A DNA stretch of 64,000 nucleotides from Frigoribacterium sp. SL97. Lineage in GTDB: Bacteria; Actinomycetota; Actinomycetes; Actinomycetales; Microbacteriaceae. Shown in pieces: positions 55,282-63,648 of the stretch. Both the position numbers and the translations under genes were made by a program. The notes below the pieces were generated by a model. It did not search any database. It saw only the letters and a list, made by a program, of their open reading frames with translations, and was not told the origin of the DNA. Within the stretch, counting starts at the first letter, position 1. Each line of letters starts with the position of its first letter. The stretch lies in the NCBI RefSeq assembly GCF_026625765.1, contig NZ_CP113062.1:2046001-2110000 (forward strand), in the 5' to 3' direction.

Positions 55282-56566
55282 AGGCGAACAGCTTGCCGAC
55301 CTCGGTCGCGAGCTGCTGCGCACCCAGCACGACGAAGAGCACGGCGCAGATCCCCATGAGCGAGTTGCTCACCCACCGGCTGCGCCACTCGGCCGGCGTG
55401 CGTGACGAGTTCAGCAGCCAGAGCAGGGTGATCGCGAGGAACGGCATGAAGAGCGCCCCGAGCACCCCGTAGAGCACGATCAAGCCGATCGGCCGGTCCA
55501 GGAAGAGGATCGCCATCGGAGGAACCGTGAGCCAGACGACGAAGACCCGGTAGTAGAGGCCGCCGATGCGGCGTCGGGGGTCGTCCGCGTCGAGACCGCG
55601 AAGGGTGCCCACGAAGTCGGCGAACATGAGCGACACGCCGTTCCACACGCCGAGGATCGACGAGAACGAGGTCGCGAAGAACCCGATCAGGAAGAACCAG
55701 GTCATGAAGGTGCCGTAGCGCTCGCCGAGGACGGCCGCGAGCTGGACCAGCCCCCCTTCTCCGTCGGCCAACGCGATGCCGCCGGAGTACAGGAGCTCGG
55801 CCCCGACCACGAGCATCGCGAGGACGAAGACGCCGCTCACGACGTAGGCGACGCCGTTGTCGAGTCGCATGACCTTCATCCAGCCCGGACTGTGCCAGCC
55901 CTTCTCGCGCAACCAGTAGCCGTAGGCGGCGAGCGTGATGGTGCCGCCGACCCCGCCGGTGACGCTGAGCGCGACGACCAGCCCGTTCTCGGGGATGGTC
56001 GGCACGAGACCGGCCGCGAGTTCGCCGAGGTTCGGCAGGGTGACGATCGCCGAGCCGACCACCGTGACGAACATGAGGCCGACGAAGAAGGCGATGACCT
56101 TCTCGAAGAACGAGTACTTGCCGAACCACACCATGACGCCGCCGAGCACGCCGGCGCCGATCGCGAACACCTTGAGGTCGACCCCCGGGAAGAGCGCCTG
56201 CAACGGCAGCGCGGTCGAGCTCATCGCGGCGGCCCCGTAGACGAAGCCCCAGACGACGACGTAGACGCCGAAGTACACGCTCGTCCAGCGCCCGAGCGAT
56301 CGCCACCCCTCGAAGATCGACCGCCCCGTGGCCAGCGACCAGCGCCCGGCGCCCTCGACGAGGGCGATCTTGACGACGACGCCCACGACCACGGTCCAGG
56401 CGAGGGCGTAGCCGAAGCGGGAGCCCGCGACGAGGGTGGCGACGAGGTCTCCCGCCCCGATGCCGGTGGCCGCGACCACCAGCCCGGGGCCGATGACGCG
56501 CCATCTCTTCGTCGAGACGGGGGTCGTGAGGTCGGGTGTCCGGAGGGCGTCGTCGTCGGCAGCCAT
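55280..56566 (-). CDS. Nramp-related transporter without canonical metal motif
   Basis: The 428-residue membrane protein has about 11 spans with the Nramp/LeuT-like outline and an ATGIGAGDLVAT segment in span 1. The canonical Nramp DPGN there reads GAGD, and the MPH motif of span 6 is replaced by GTITLAAYGY, so the divalent-metal site of MntH is not present. This matches Nramp-family members of unsettled substrate. The ATG at 56566 opens MAADDDALRTPD. Confidence 0.82.
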   Translation of the reverse strand: MAADDDALRTPDLTTPVSTKRWRVIGPGLVVAATGIGAGDLVATLVAGSRFGYALAWTVVVGVVVKIALVEGAGRWSLATGRSIFEGWRSLGRWTSVYFGVYVVVWGFVYGAAAMSSTALPLQALFPGVDLKVFAIGAGVLGGVMVWFGKYSFFEKVIAFFVGLMFVTVVGSAIVTLPNLGELAAGLVPTIPENGLVVALSVTGGVGGTITLAAYGYWLREKGWHSPGWMKVMRLDNGVAYVVSGVFVLAMLVVGAELLYSGGIALADGEGGLVQLAAVLGERYGTFMTWFFLIGFFATSFSSILGVWNGVSLMFADFVGTLRGLDADDPRRRIGGLYYRVFVVWLTVPPMAILFLDRPIGLIVLYGVLGALFMPFLAITLLWLLNSSRTPAEWRSRWVSNSLMGICAVLFVVLGAQQLATEVGKLFA

Positions 56567-56698
56567 GTCGGCCAGTCAACCGGCTCCGACGAGAGGCGAC
56601 CACCGTCGCGCGACGGATGTCGTCGAATCGTGACGTCTCGGCAAGCTCGCAGGAGGCGCCCCTCGCCAGGTCCGGGTCGGGAGCGTAGCGTCACCGGG

Positions 56699-58087
56699 GT
56701 GATGCCTCCCTCCGCGAGAACCGTCGGCGAACTCAGGCGCTCGGGGCACGTCCCCAAGCCCCTCCGCACCGAGATCCGAGACAACCTGCTCGACGCCCTG
56801 CGCGAGGGACGTGATCCCTGGCCGGGACTCCACGGCTTCCGGTCCACGGTCATCCCGCAGCTGGAACGGGCCTTGATCGCGGGCCACGACATCGTCCTGC
56901 TGGGAGAGCGCGGTCAGGGCAAGACCCGCCTGCTCAGGACGCTCGCCGGTCTGCTCGACGAGTGGTCCCCCGTGATCGAGGGGTCCGAGCTGGGCGAGCA
57001 CCCGTTCGAGCCGATCACGAGCGAGAGTCGCCGTCGCGCCGCCGAGCTCGGCGACGACCTGCCCGTCGCCTGGCGGGGACGCGACGAGCGCTACGTCGAG
57101 AAGCTGGCGACGCCCGACACGAGCGTCGCCGACCTGATCGGCGACGTCGATCCGATGCGGGTGGCCGAGGGACGCAGCCTCGGCGATCCCGAGACGATCC
57201 ACTTCGGGCTCATCCCCCGGGGCCACCGCGGCATCGTCGCGGTCAACGAGTTGCCCGACCTCGCCGAGCGCATCCAGGTGGCGATGCTCAACGTGATGGA
57301 GGAGCGCGACATCCAGATCCGCGGTTACGTCCTCCGCCTCCCGCTCGACGTGCTCGTCGTGGCCAGCGCCAACCCCGAGGACTACACCAACCGCGGGAGG
57401 ATCATCACGCCCCTCAAGGACCGCTTCGGTGCCGAGATCCGGACTCACTACCCGGCCGAGCTCGCCGACGAGGTCGCGGTCGTCCGTCAGGAGGCCGACC
57501 TCGTCGCCGAGGTGCCGGACCACCTCGTCGAGATCCTGGCGCGCTTCACGCGCGCGCTCCGCGAGTCCCCCTCGGTGGACCAGCGCAGCGGCGTCAGCGC
57601 CCGCTTCGCGATCGCCGGAGCCGAGACCATCGCGGCCGCCGCCCTGCACCGCGCGACCCGACAGGGCGAGGACGAGGCCGTGGCACGACCGATCGACCTC
57701 GAGACGGCCGTCGACGTGCTCGGCGGCAAGATCGAGTTCGAGTCCGGAGAAGAGGACCGTGCCGAGGAGGTCCTCGAGCACCTGCTGCGGACGTCCACCG
57801 CCGAGACCGTCCGTGCCCACTTCCGCGGGCTCGACTTCGACGGGCTCGTCGACGCCCTCGAGTCGGGCGTCATGGTGACCACCGGTGAGCAGGTCACCGC
57901 CCGGGAGTTCCTGGCCGGTCTGCCCTCGCTCGGCGAGGACGACCTCTACGACCGCGTCGCCGAACGGCTCGGCGCGACGACCGACGGCGGTCGGGCCGGC
58001 GCCGTCGAGTTGGCGCTCGAGGGCCTCTTCCTGGCCCGACGCGTGAGCAAGGAGAGCGGCGACGGTGAAGCGGCCTACGGGTTCTGA
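56699..58087 (+). CDS. MoxR-family AAA+ ATPase
   Basis: This 462-residue AAA+ protein has Walker A GERGQGKT (about 69-76), Walker B-like GIVAVNELPD and the sensor region ASANPEDYTNRGRIITPLKDRF. It should work as a chaperone with the VWA protein encoded 8 bases downstream, as in RavA-ViaA or NorQ-NorD pairs. GTG at 56699 is preferred over the adjacent in-frame ATG because TAGCGT lies exactly 7 bases before it. The target is unknown. Confidence 0.87.
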   Translation: MMPPSARTVGELRRSGHVPKPLRTEIRDNLLDALREGRDPWPGLHGFRSTVIPQLERALIAGHDIVLLGERGQGKTRLLRTLAGLLDEWSPVIEGSELGEHPFEPITSESRRRAAELGDDLPVAWRGRDERYVEKLATPDTSVADLIGDVDPMRVAEGRSLGDPETIHFGLIPRGHRGIVAVNELPDLAERIQVAMLNVMEERDIQIRGYVLRLPLDVLVVASANPEDYTNRGRIITPLKDRFGAEIRTHYPAELADEVAVVRQEADLVAEVPDHLVEILARFTRALRESPSVDQRSGVSARFAIAGAETIAAAALHRATRQGEDEAVARPIDLETAVDVLGGKIEFESGEEDRAEEVLEHLLRTSTAETVRAHFRGLDFDGLVDALESGVMVTTGEQVTAREFLAGLPSLGEDDLYDRVAERLGATTDGGRAGAVELALEGLFLARRVSKESGDGEAAYGF

Positions 58088-58095
58088 GGTGCGAC

Positions 58096-60093
58096 GTGGC
58101 TAGGGCGAACCGTCGCCTGCACCGGGCCGCGCGCTACCAGAGGTACGCCGACGGGCCCGACCCGCTCGCGCCTCCTGCCGATCTCTCCGAAGCACTCGAC
58201 GCCGTCGGACGGGACGTCATGGCGGGCACGAGCGCCGAGGCGGCGCTCCGTGAGTTCCTCCGGCGCGGTGGTCGCGACCAGACCGGTCTCGACGACCTCG
58301 CCCGCCGGGTCGCGGAACGTCGGCGGGCCCTGACCCGCGACCACCACCTCGACGGCACGCTCCACGAGGTCCGTGAGCTCCTCGACCGGGCCCTACGGGC
58401 CGAGCGCGCCCAGCTCGCCCGGGACGTCGACCTCGACGACGGCGACCGCGCGCTCGCCGAGCTCCAGCTCGACAGCCTTCCGCCGTCCCCCGCCGGCGCC
58501 GTCGCCGAGCTGTCGGAGTACCGGTGGCAGAGCCGGGAGGCCCGGGACGCCTACGACGAGATCAAGGACCTGCTCGGTCGCGAGATGCTCGACCAGCGCT
58601 TCGCGGGGATGAAGACCGCCCTCGAGAACGCCTCGGACGCCGACCGCGAGGCCGTGGCCGAGATGCTGCGCGACCTCGACGACCTGCTCGACGCCCACGC
58701 CCGTGGTGACGACACCCCTGAGCAATTCGACGACTTCATGGCGAAGCACGGGGCGTCGTTCCCCGAGCAGCCGGGCGACGTCGACGCGTTGATCGACGCC
58801 CTGGCCGCTCGTGCGGCCGCCGCCCAGCGCCTCCGCAACTCGATGACGGCCGAGCAACGGGCCGAGCTGGACGCCCTGGCCCAGCAGGCCTTCGGCTCCC
58901 CCGACCTGATGCAGTCCCTCGAACGGCTCGACGGCACCCTGCGTGCGCTCCGACCAGGGCAGGACTGGAGCGGCTCCGAGGGCATGGACGGCGAACAGGG
59001 CCTCGGGCTCGGCGACGGCACGGGGGTCTTCCAGGACCTCGCCGACCTCGACGCGCTCGCCGAGCAGCTGGCCCAGCAGTCGAGCGGCTCGTCGCTCGAC
59101 GACGTCGACCTCGACGCCCTGCGCCGCCAACTGGGCGAGCAGGCCGCCGTCGACGCCGCGGCCCTGCGGCGGCTCGAGAAGGCCCTCCGCGACTCGGGTG
59201 CCCTCCGCCGCCGGGCCGACGGCACGCTGGCCCTGACGCCCCGGGCCATGAGGCAGCTCGGCAAGGACCTGCTGCGCGACGTCGCGGCGAAGATGTCGGG
59301 ACGAGCGGGGAGGCGCGAGTTGCGGTCCGCGGGAGGCCTCGGCGACCGCTCCGGCGCGAGTCGTGAATGGGCCTTCGGCGACACCGAGCCGTGGGACGTC
59401 ACCCGGACGATCACGAACGCGGTCACGCGGACCGCCGCCGGGGGCGGCCGGACCGGCGGCGGGGTGCGGATCGAGATCGGCGACGTCGAGGTGCACGAGA
59501 CCGACGCCCGGACGCAGGCCTGCGTCGCCCTGCTCGTCGACACGTCGTTCTCGATGGCGATGGAGGACCGCTGGGTGCCGATGAAGCGCACGGCCCTCGC
59601 CCTGCACACCCTGATCACGTCGCGCTTCCGCGGCGACGACCTGCAGCTCATCGGGTTCGGCCGGCACGCCGAGGTCATGCCGATCGAGCAGCTCGTCGCC
59701 CTCGACGCGAAGTGGGACAAGGGTACGAACCTCCACCACGCCCTTCTGCTGGCGAATCGGCACTTCCGCAAGCACCCGACCGCGCAACCCGTCCTGTTGA
59801 TCGTCACCGACGGCGAGCCGACCTCCCACCTCGAGCCTGGCGGTGAGGTCTTCTTCGACTACCCGCCGCACCCCGTGACCATCCTGAGGGCCGTGGAGCA
59901 ACTGGACGTGGCCCGCCGCCTCGGCGCGCACACGACGTTCTTCCGGCTCGGCGACGACCCGGGGCTCGCCCGCTTCGTCGATGGGATGGCGCGGCGCGTC
60001 GACGGCACGGTGACCGCCCCCGACCTGGACGACCTCGGAGCGGCCGTCGTCGGGTCGTACGTCAGAACACGGGCCACGGAACCGCCGGCATAG
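58096..60093 (+). CDS. VWA-domain protein partner of MoxR ATPase
   Basis: The 665-residue protein has a long Asp/Glu/Ala-rich helical N-terminal part and a C-terminal von Willebrand A domain (about 475-650) with an intact MIDAS: LLVDTSFSMAME (DxSxS), KGTNLHH (Thr) and TDGEP (Asp). It should bind a metal-dependent ligand and recruit the MoxR ATPase. GTG start follows GAGG after 6 bases. Its 3' end overlaps the convergent SCO1664-type gene by 32 bases. Confidence 0.87.
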   Translation: MARANRRLHRAARYQRYADGPDPLAPPADLSEALDAVGRDVMAGTSAEAALREFLRRGGRDQTGLDDLARRVAERRRALTRDHHLDGTLHEVRELLDRALRAERAQLARDVDLDDGDRALAELQLDSLPPSPAGAVAELSEYRWQSREARDAYDEIKDLLGREMLDQRFAGMKTALENASDADREAVAEMLRDLDDLLDAHARGDDTPEQFDDFMAKHGASFPEQPGDVDALIDALAARAAAAQRLRNSMTAEQRAELDALAQQAFGSPDLMQSLERLDGTLRALRPGQDWSGSEGMDGEQGLGLGDGTGVFQDLADLDALAEQLAQQSSGSSLDDVDLDALRRQLGEQAAVDAAALRRLEKALRDSGALRRRADGTLALTPRAMRQLGKDLLRDVAAKMSGRAGRRELRSAGGLGDRSGASREWAFGDTEPWDVTRTITNAVTRTAAGGGRTGGGVRIEIGDVEVHETDARTQACVALLVDTSFSMAMEDRWVPMKRTALALHTLITSRFRGDDLQLIGFGRHAEVMPIEQLVALDAKWDKGTNLHHALLLANRHFRKHPTAQPVLLIVTDGEPTSHLEPGGEVFFDYPPHPVTILRAVEQLDVARRLGAHTTFFRLGDDPGLARFVDGMARRVDGTVTAPDLDDLGAAVVGSYVRTRATEPPA

Positions 60094-60865
60094 GGCCGTG
60101 CGGCTCGGGGAAGACGGAGGACGCGAGCAGGCGGGCGCAGCGGTCGTCGAGCGCCTCGAGTTCGTCCGACGTCACGAGCGGCGCGAGGGCCGTCCCCAGG
60201 CCACCGGACAGACCGGCCCGGACGCGCTCGACCCCGGCGAGTTCGTCGGTGGTGAGCGGATCGCCGATCCAGCCCCAGAGCACGGTGCGCAGTTTGTGCT
60301 CGGCGTGGAAGGTGAGTCCGTGGTCGACGCCGTGCCGCCGCCCGTCGGGCAGCGCGAGCACGTGGGCGCCCTTGCGGTCGGCGTTGTTGACCACGACGTC
60401 GAACACGGCCATGCGTCGGAGCGCCTCGGTGTCCTCGTGGATCAGGGCGACCGGTCCGTCGTCGCCGTCCCCCTCGAGGACGAGACGCCATCCGTCGTCG
60501 GGCAGGTCGTGGGCCGGCACGAGGTCCACCGCGTCCTGCTCCGGGTCGACGTCCTGCCAGAGCTGGACCATGCCTTCGCCGAGCGGACCGTCACGGAGCC
60601 AGGTGCGCGGCACGACGTCCCAGCCCATGGCCTCGGAGACGAGGTAGGCCGCGACCTCACGGTCGGCGAGCCTCCCGTCCGGGAAGTCCCAGAGCGGCCG
60701 TTCACCGGCGACGGGCTTGTAGATGACCGACACGTCACCGAGGCGGGCCAGGAAGGACGCATTGGACGCCGTGCGGATGCGACCGGTGAGCTCGAGCTCG
60801 ACGTCGTCGGACGGAACCGCGTCGGGCACGTCGGCCGGCGCGTCCTCGGTCGACGCCGAGGACAT
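60062..60865 (-). CDS. SCO1664-family protein (phosphatidylinositol-kinase-like fold)
   Basis: This 267-residue protein is the third gene of a conserved actinobacterial trio. It has a kinase-like arrangement: SVIYKPVAGERPLWDFPDG (Lys and loop), VFDVVVNNADRKGAHVL, and GVDHGLTFHAEHKLR. This resembles PI3/4-kinase-like catalytic folds of unknown substrate. Its ATG shares one base with the DUF3090 stop, so the pair is coupled. Confidence 0.85.
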   Translation of the reverse strand: MSSASTEDAPADVPDAVPSDDVELELTGRIRTASNASFLARLGDVSVIYKPVAGERPLWDFPDGRLADREVAAYLVSEAMGWDVVPRTWLRDGPLGEGMVQLWQDVDPEQDAVDLVPAHDLPDDGWRLVLEGDGDDGPVALIHEDTEALRRMAVFDVVVNNADRKGAHVLALPDGRRHGVDHGLTFHAEHKLRTVLWGWIGDPLTTDELAGVERVRAGLSGGLGTALAPLVTSDELEALDDRCARLLASSVFPEPHGPMPAVPWPVF

Positions 60866-61416
60866 CAGGCCTCGCCGGACAGGATGCAGACGTGGCCCTC
60901 GGGGTCGATCGGTTGGCCACAGAAGGGGCAGAGGGGCCGACCGGCCCCGACGATCTCGAGGGTCCGAGCCGCGAACGCCCTCGCCGTGCCGACGGGGATG
61001 CGGACGACCAGGACCTCGTCGGGCTCGAGCTCGGCCTCGTCGACGTCGGCGCCGTCCGCCACCTCGACCAGCGGGAACGCCTCGATGACGACCTGGGCGG
61101 TGGACGGGTCCCAGCCGAGGCTGAGCGCTCCGGCCCGGAACTCGGGTTCGACGGGTTGGTCGAGCGGCTCGTTGTCGACGAGCTCGACCGGGATGCCGGT
61201 GGGCACGCTGACCGGGTTGCCGTCGGCGGCCATCACCTGGTCGAGGATCTCGTCGATCTTCTCGGCGAGTGCGGCCGATTGCATCTTCTCGAGGCCGACG
61301 CTCGTGACCCGCGACCCGTCACGGGCCTGGAGGTAGAACGCGCGGGAGCCGGGACGGCCGATGGTCCCGACGACGACCCGATCCGGCCAGTCGAAGGTGT
61401 GGACGATGGAGGGCAT
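60865..61416 (-). CDS. DUF3090 family protein
   Basis: The 183-residue protein has FDWPDRVVVGTIGRPGSRAF at the N-terminus and a C-terminal CPFCGQPIDPEGHVC four-ligand cluster, probably a zinc site. The family is restricted to actinobacteria and uncharacterised. TAGACT lies 6 bases before the ATG, giving it its own leaderless promoter in addition to readthrough from the phosphomutase gene 33 bases upstream. Confidence 0.88.
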   Translation of the reverse strand: MPSIVHTFDWPDRVVVGTIGRPGSRAFYLQARDGSRVTSVGLEKMQSAALAEKIDEILDQVMAADGNPVSVPTGIPVELVDNEPLDQPVEPEFRAGALSLGWDPSTAQVVIEAFPLVEVADGADVDEAELEPDEVLVVRIPVGTARAFAARTLEIVGAGRPLCPFCGQPIDPEGHVCILSGEA

Positions 61417-61449
61417 GCCGCGAGTCTACGAGCGCCCCGCCGCCGACGC

Positions 61450-62172
61450 TCAGGTCGCGGGAGGCTCGTCGCCGGCGGCGTCGCCGCCCGCCGGACCCGC
61501 GCCTCCCCCGACGGCGGCGTCGGCGGCGGGAGCCGCCTGCCGCAGCCACGAGAGGTCGCCCGAGTCCGTGTTCGTCGCGACGACGTCGGGCCGGTTCGGC
61601 CCGTAGCGCACGATCGACACCGAGGCCGGGCCGACGCTGATGCGCTGGAACAGGTCGAGGTGCATGCCGTAGGCGTCGGCGAGGATCGACTTGATGATGT
61701 CACCGTGACTGACGGCGACCCACACGGCGCCCGGACCGTGTTCGGCCTCGAACGCGGCGTCGTGCCGGCGGACCGCGGCGACCGCCCGGGACTGCATGGT
61801 CTGCAGCGACTCGCCGCCCGGGAAGACCGCGGCGGACGGTTGGTTCTGCACGACGGACCAGAGGGCCTCGCCGGCCAGGTCCTTGAGCGGCCGACCCTGC
61901 CAGTCGCCGTAGTCGCATTCGGTGATGCCCCGCTCGACGGGCGTCGCCGGCGTCCCGGTCTGACGGTCGAGGATCGCCCGGGACGTCTGACGGCAGCGTT
62001 CGAGAGGACTCGACACGACGCCGACGAGCGGCACGACGGCGAGCCGGTCGGCGGTCCGCCGCGCCTGCTCGCGTCCGACGTCGTCGAGCCGGACGCCGGC
62101 CGTCCGTCCGGCGAGCACGCCGCTCGCGTTGGCGGTGGTGCGTCCGTGTCGGACGAGGACGAGGGTGGCCAT
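61450..62172 (-). CDS. Histidine-phosphatase / MSMEG_4193-type phosphomutase-like protein
   Basis: The 240-residue protein starts with VLVRHGRTTAN, the phosphohistidine motif, and has SSPLERCRQTS and VSHGDIIKSI of the histidine phosphatase superfamily. The C-terminal 20 residues are Ala/Gly/Pro-rich. TAGGCT lies 6 bases before the ATG. It is the first gene of the phosphomutase-DUF3090-SCO1664 trio. The mycothiol ligase gene often adjacent to this trio is not next to it here. Confidence 0.88.
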   Translation of the reverse strand: MATLVLVRHGRTTANASGVLAGRTAGVRLDDVGREQARRTADRLAVVPLVGVVSSPLERCRQTSRAILDRQTGTPATPVERGITECDYGDWQGRPLKDLAGEALWSVVQNQPSAAVFPGGESLQTMQSRAVAAVRRHDAAFEAEHGPGAVWVAVSHGDIIKSILADAYGMHLDLFQRISVGPASVSIVRYGPNRPDVVATNTDSGDLSWLRQAAPAADAAVGGGAGPAGGDAAGDEPPAT

Positions 62173-62245
62173 GCGTCGAGCCTAGACACCGGGACCCGCC
62201 GTCGACGCCGGACGCCGGCCGCTCGGCGCCGGGGAGGGGCCGACG

Positions 62246-62284
62246 AGGAGGCGCGGTGCCCGGACGACCGGAACCGCGCCTCCT
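62246..62284. repeat. Intergenic inverted pair of the dispersed motif
   Basis: AGGAGGCGCGG (62246-62256) and CCGCGCCTCCT (62274-62284) are exact inverted copies separated by 17 bases containing CCGG-acga-CCGG. It lies between the phosphomutase start and the reductase stop, so it can act as a terminator for the reductase gene. Confidence 0.85.
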
Positions 62285-62314
62285 GCGGGCTGCCGCCCCG
62301 GCGTCTCGGCGGAA

Positions 62315-63172
62315 CTACGCGGTGGCGGCGGTGAGGGCCTCGACGAGCGGGGTCGTCGGACGGCCGATCAGGCGGGCGAGGTCGCCGCTCGTGTCGGCGA
62401 GCAGCCCGTCGCGGATGTTCCCGTCGAGCGCGACGACGAAGCCGACCGTGCCCTCGTCCAGGCCGAAGCCGCGCAGGCGCTCGGCGTGCTGCTCGGGCGT
62501 GAGCGACTCGTAGCGGACGGGTCGGCCCGTGACGGTCGTGAGCGCCTCGGCGAACTCGTCGAAGTCCCAGGCGTGGTCGCCGGACAGCTCGAAGGTGCGA
62601 CCGGCGGTCGACTCGTCGAGGGCCGCGACCGCGGCGGCCTCGGCGTAGTCCCGACGGCTGGCGCTGGCGAGACGGCCCGCCCCCACGCTCGCGGCGACCA
62701 CGCCGGAGTCGCGGGCGGTGGCGATCTCGCCGACGTAGTTCTCGGTGTACCAGCCGTTCCGCAGCAGCGTGACGGGCACGCCGGAGGCGGCGAGGTGCTC
62801 CTCGGTCGCCTTGTGCTCGGGCGCGAGGATCAGGGGCGAGGTCGAGGCCGCGAGGACGCTCGTGTAGACCATGCGGGCGGCACCGGCGGCCTTCGCGGCG
62901 TCGATCACGGCGGCGTGCTGCGGGACGCGCTGGCCCACGGCGTCGCTCGAGATCAGGACGACGACGTCGCCCGCGTCGATGACGGCCGCGATCGTGTCGG
63001 GTCGGGTGTAGTCGAGCTCGGCGGTGCGGACGCCGCGCTCGGCGAGGTCGGCCAGCTTCGAGACGTCGCGCGACGTGGCGATGACACTGTCGGGGGCTGC
63101 GCCGCGGGCGAGGAGGGACTCGACGACGAGGCGGCCGAGCTGACCGGAGGCGGCGGTGACGATCGTGGACAT
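62315..63172 (-). CDS. NmrA-like NAD(P)H-dependent reductase
   Basis: The 285-residue protein has an N-terminal Rossmann motif VTAASGQLGRLVVE and the family pattern of YtfG/QOR2-type quinone reductases: NGWYTENYVG, and FELSGDHAWDFDEFAEAL. AAAGGAAC precedes the ATG at 63172. It is divergent from an HxlR-type regulator, the classic arrangement in which the regulator controls the reductase under reactive-electrophile or quinone stress. Confidence 0.9.
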   Translation of the reverse strand: MSTIVTAASGQLGRLVVESLLARGAAPDSVIATSRDVSKLADLAERGVRTAELDYTRPDTIAAVIDAGDVVVLISSDAVGQRVPQHAAVIDAAKAAGAARMVYTSVLAASTSPLILAPEHKATEEHLAASGVPVTLLRNGWYTENYVGEIATARDSGVVAASVGAGRLASASRRDYAEAAAVAALDESTAGRTFELSGDHAWDFDEFAEALTTVTGRPVRYESLTPEQHAERLRGFGLDEGTVGFVVALDGNIRDGLLADTSGDLARLIGRPTTPLVEALTAATA

Positions 63173-63237
63173 GGTGTTCCTTTCGGTTGCGTGCCTGGGA
63201 CAACGACGACGGTCCACCGGGACTTCCCATCTGCAGG

Positions 63238-63257
63238 TACGCACCTTTTCGTAAGCT
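63238..63257 (+). promoter_or_regulatory. HxlR promoter with overlapping inverted repeat
   Basis: TACG (63238-63241) and CGTA (63250-63253) form an inverted repeat with an 8-base centre, overlapping the TAAGCT hexamer at 63252-63257. The hexamer lies 6 bases before the hxlR GTG. The position suits autoregulation and control of the divergent reductase. Confidence 0.55.
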
Positions 63258-63263
63258 ACTGAC

Positions 63264-63632
63264 GTGGACGTCGGAATCGTGAACCCTGCCCGCCCTGCAC
63301 CCTCGGGTCGTTTCCCGGCGGAGTGCCCGAGCCGCGTGGTGCTGACCCACGTGACGAGTCGGTGGGGAGTGCTGATCCTGCTGGCGCTCGAACGCGGGCC
63401 GATGCGGTGGGGCGAGTTGCGACGCGAGATCGAGGGCGTCAGCGAGAAGATGCTCGCCTCGACCCTGAAGACCCTCGAGGCCGACGGCATCGTCCATCGC
63501 GCCGCCCAGCCGACGATCCCGCCGCGGGTCGACTACTCGCTGACCGAGCGCGGCACCGACCTGGCCGCCCGCCTCGTGCCGCTCATGGACTGGATCCTCG
63601 ACAACGCCGACGAGATCGTCGCGGGCCGGTGA
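63264..63632 (+). CDS. HxlR family transcriptional regulator
   Basis: The 122-residue winged-helix protein has the HxlR layout: a Cys in AECPSRVVL near the N-terminus, then RWGVLILLALERGPMRWGELRREIEGVSEKML (in two parts) and the wing VHRAAQPTIPPRVDYSLTERG. The single N-terminal cysteine is the sensing residue in related regulators. GTG at 63264 starts 6 bases after TAAGCT, so the mRNA should be leaderless. Confidence 0.92.
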   Translation: MDVGIVNPARPAPSGRFPAECPSRVVLTHVTSRWGVLILLALERGPMRWGELRREIEGVSEKMLASTLKTLEADGIVHRAAQPTIPPRVDYSLTERGTDLAARLVPLMDWILDNADEIVAGR

Positions 63633-63648
63633 GCGATCGATCGACCGA

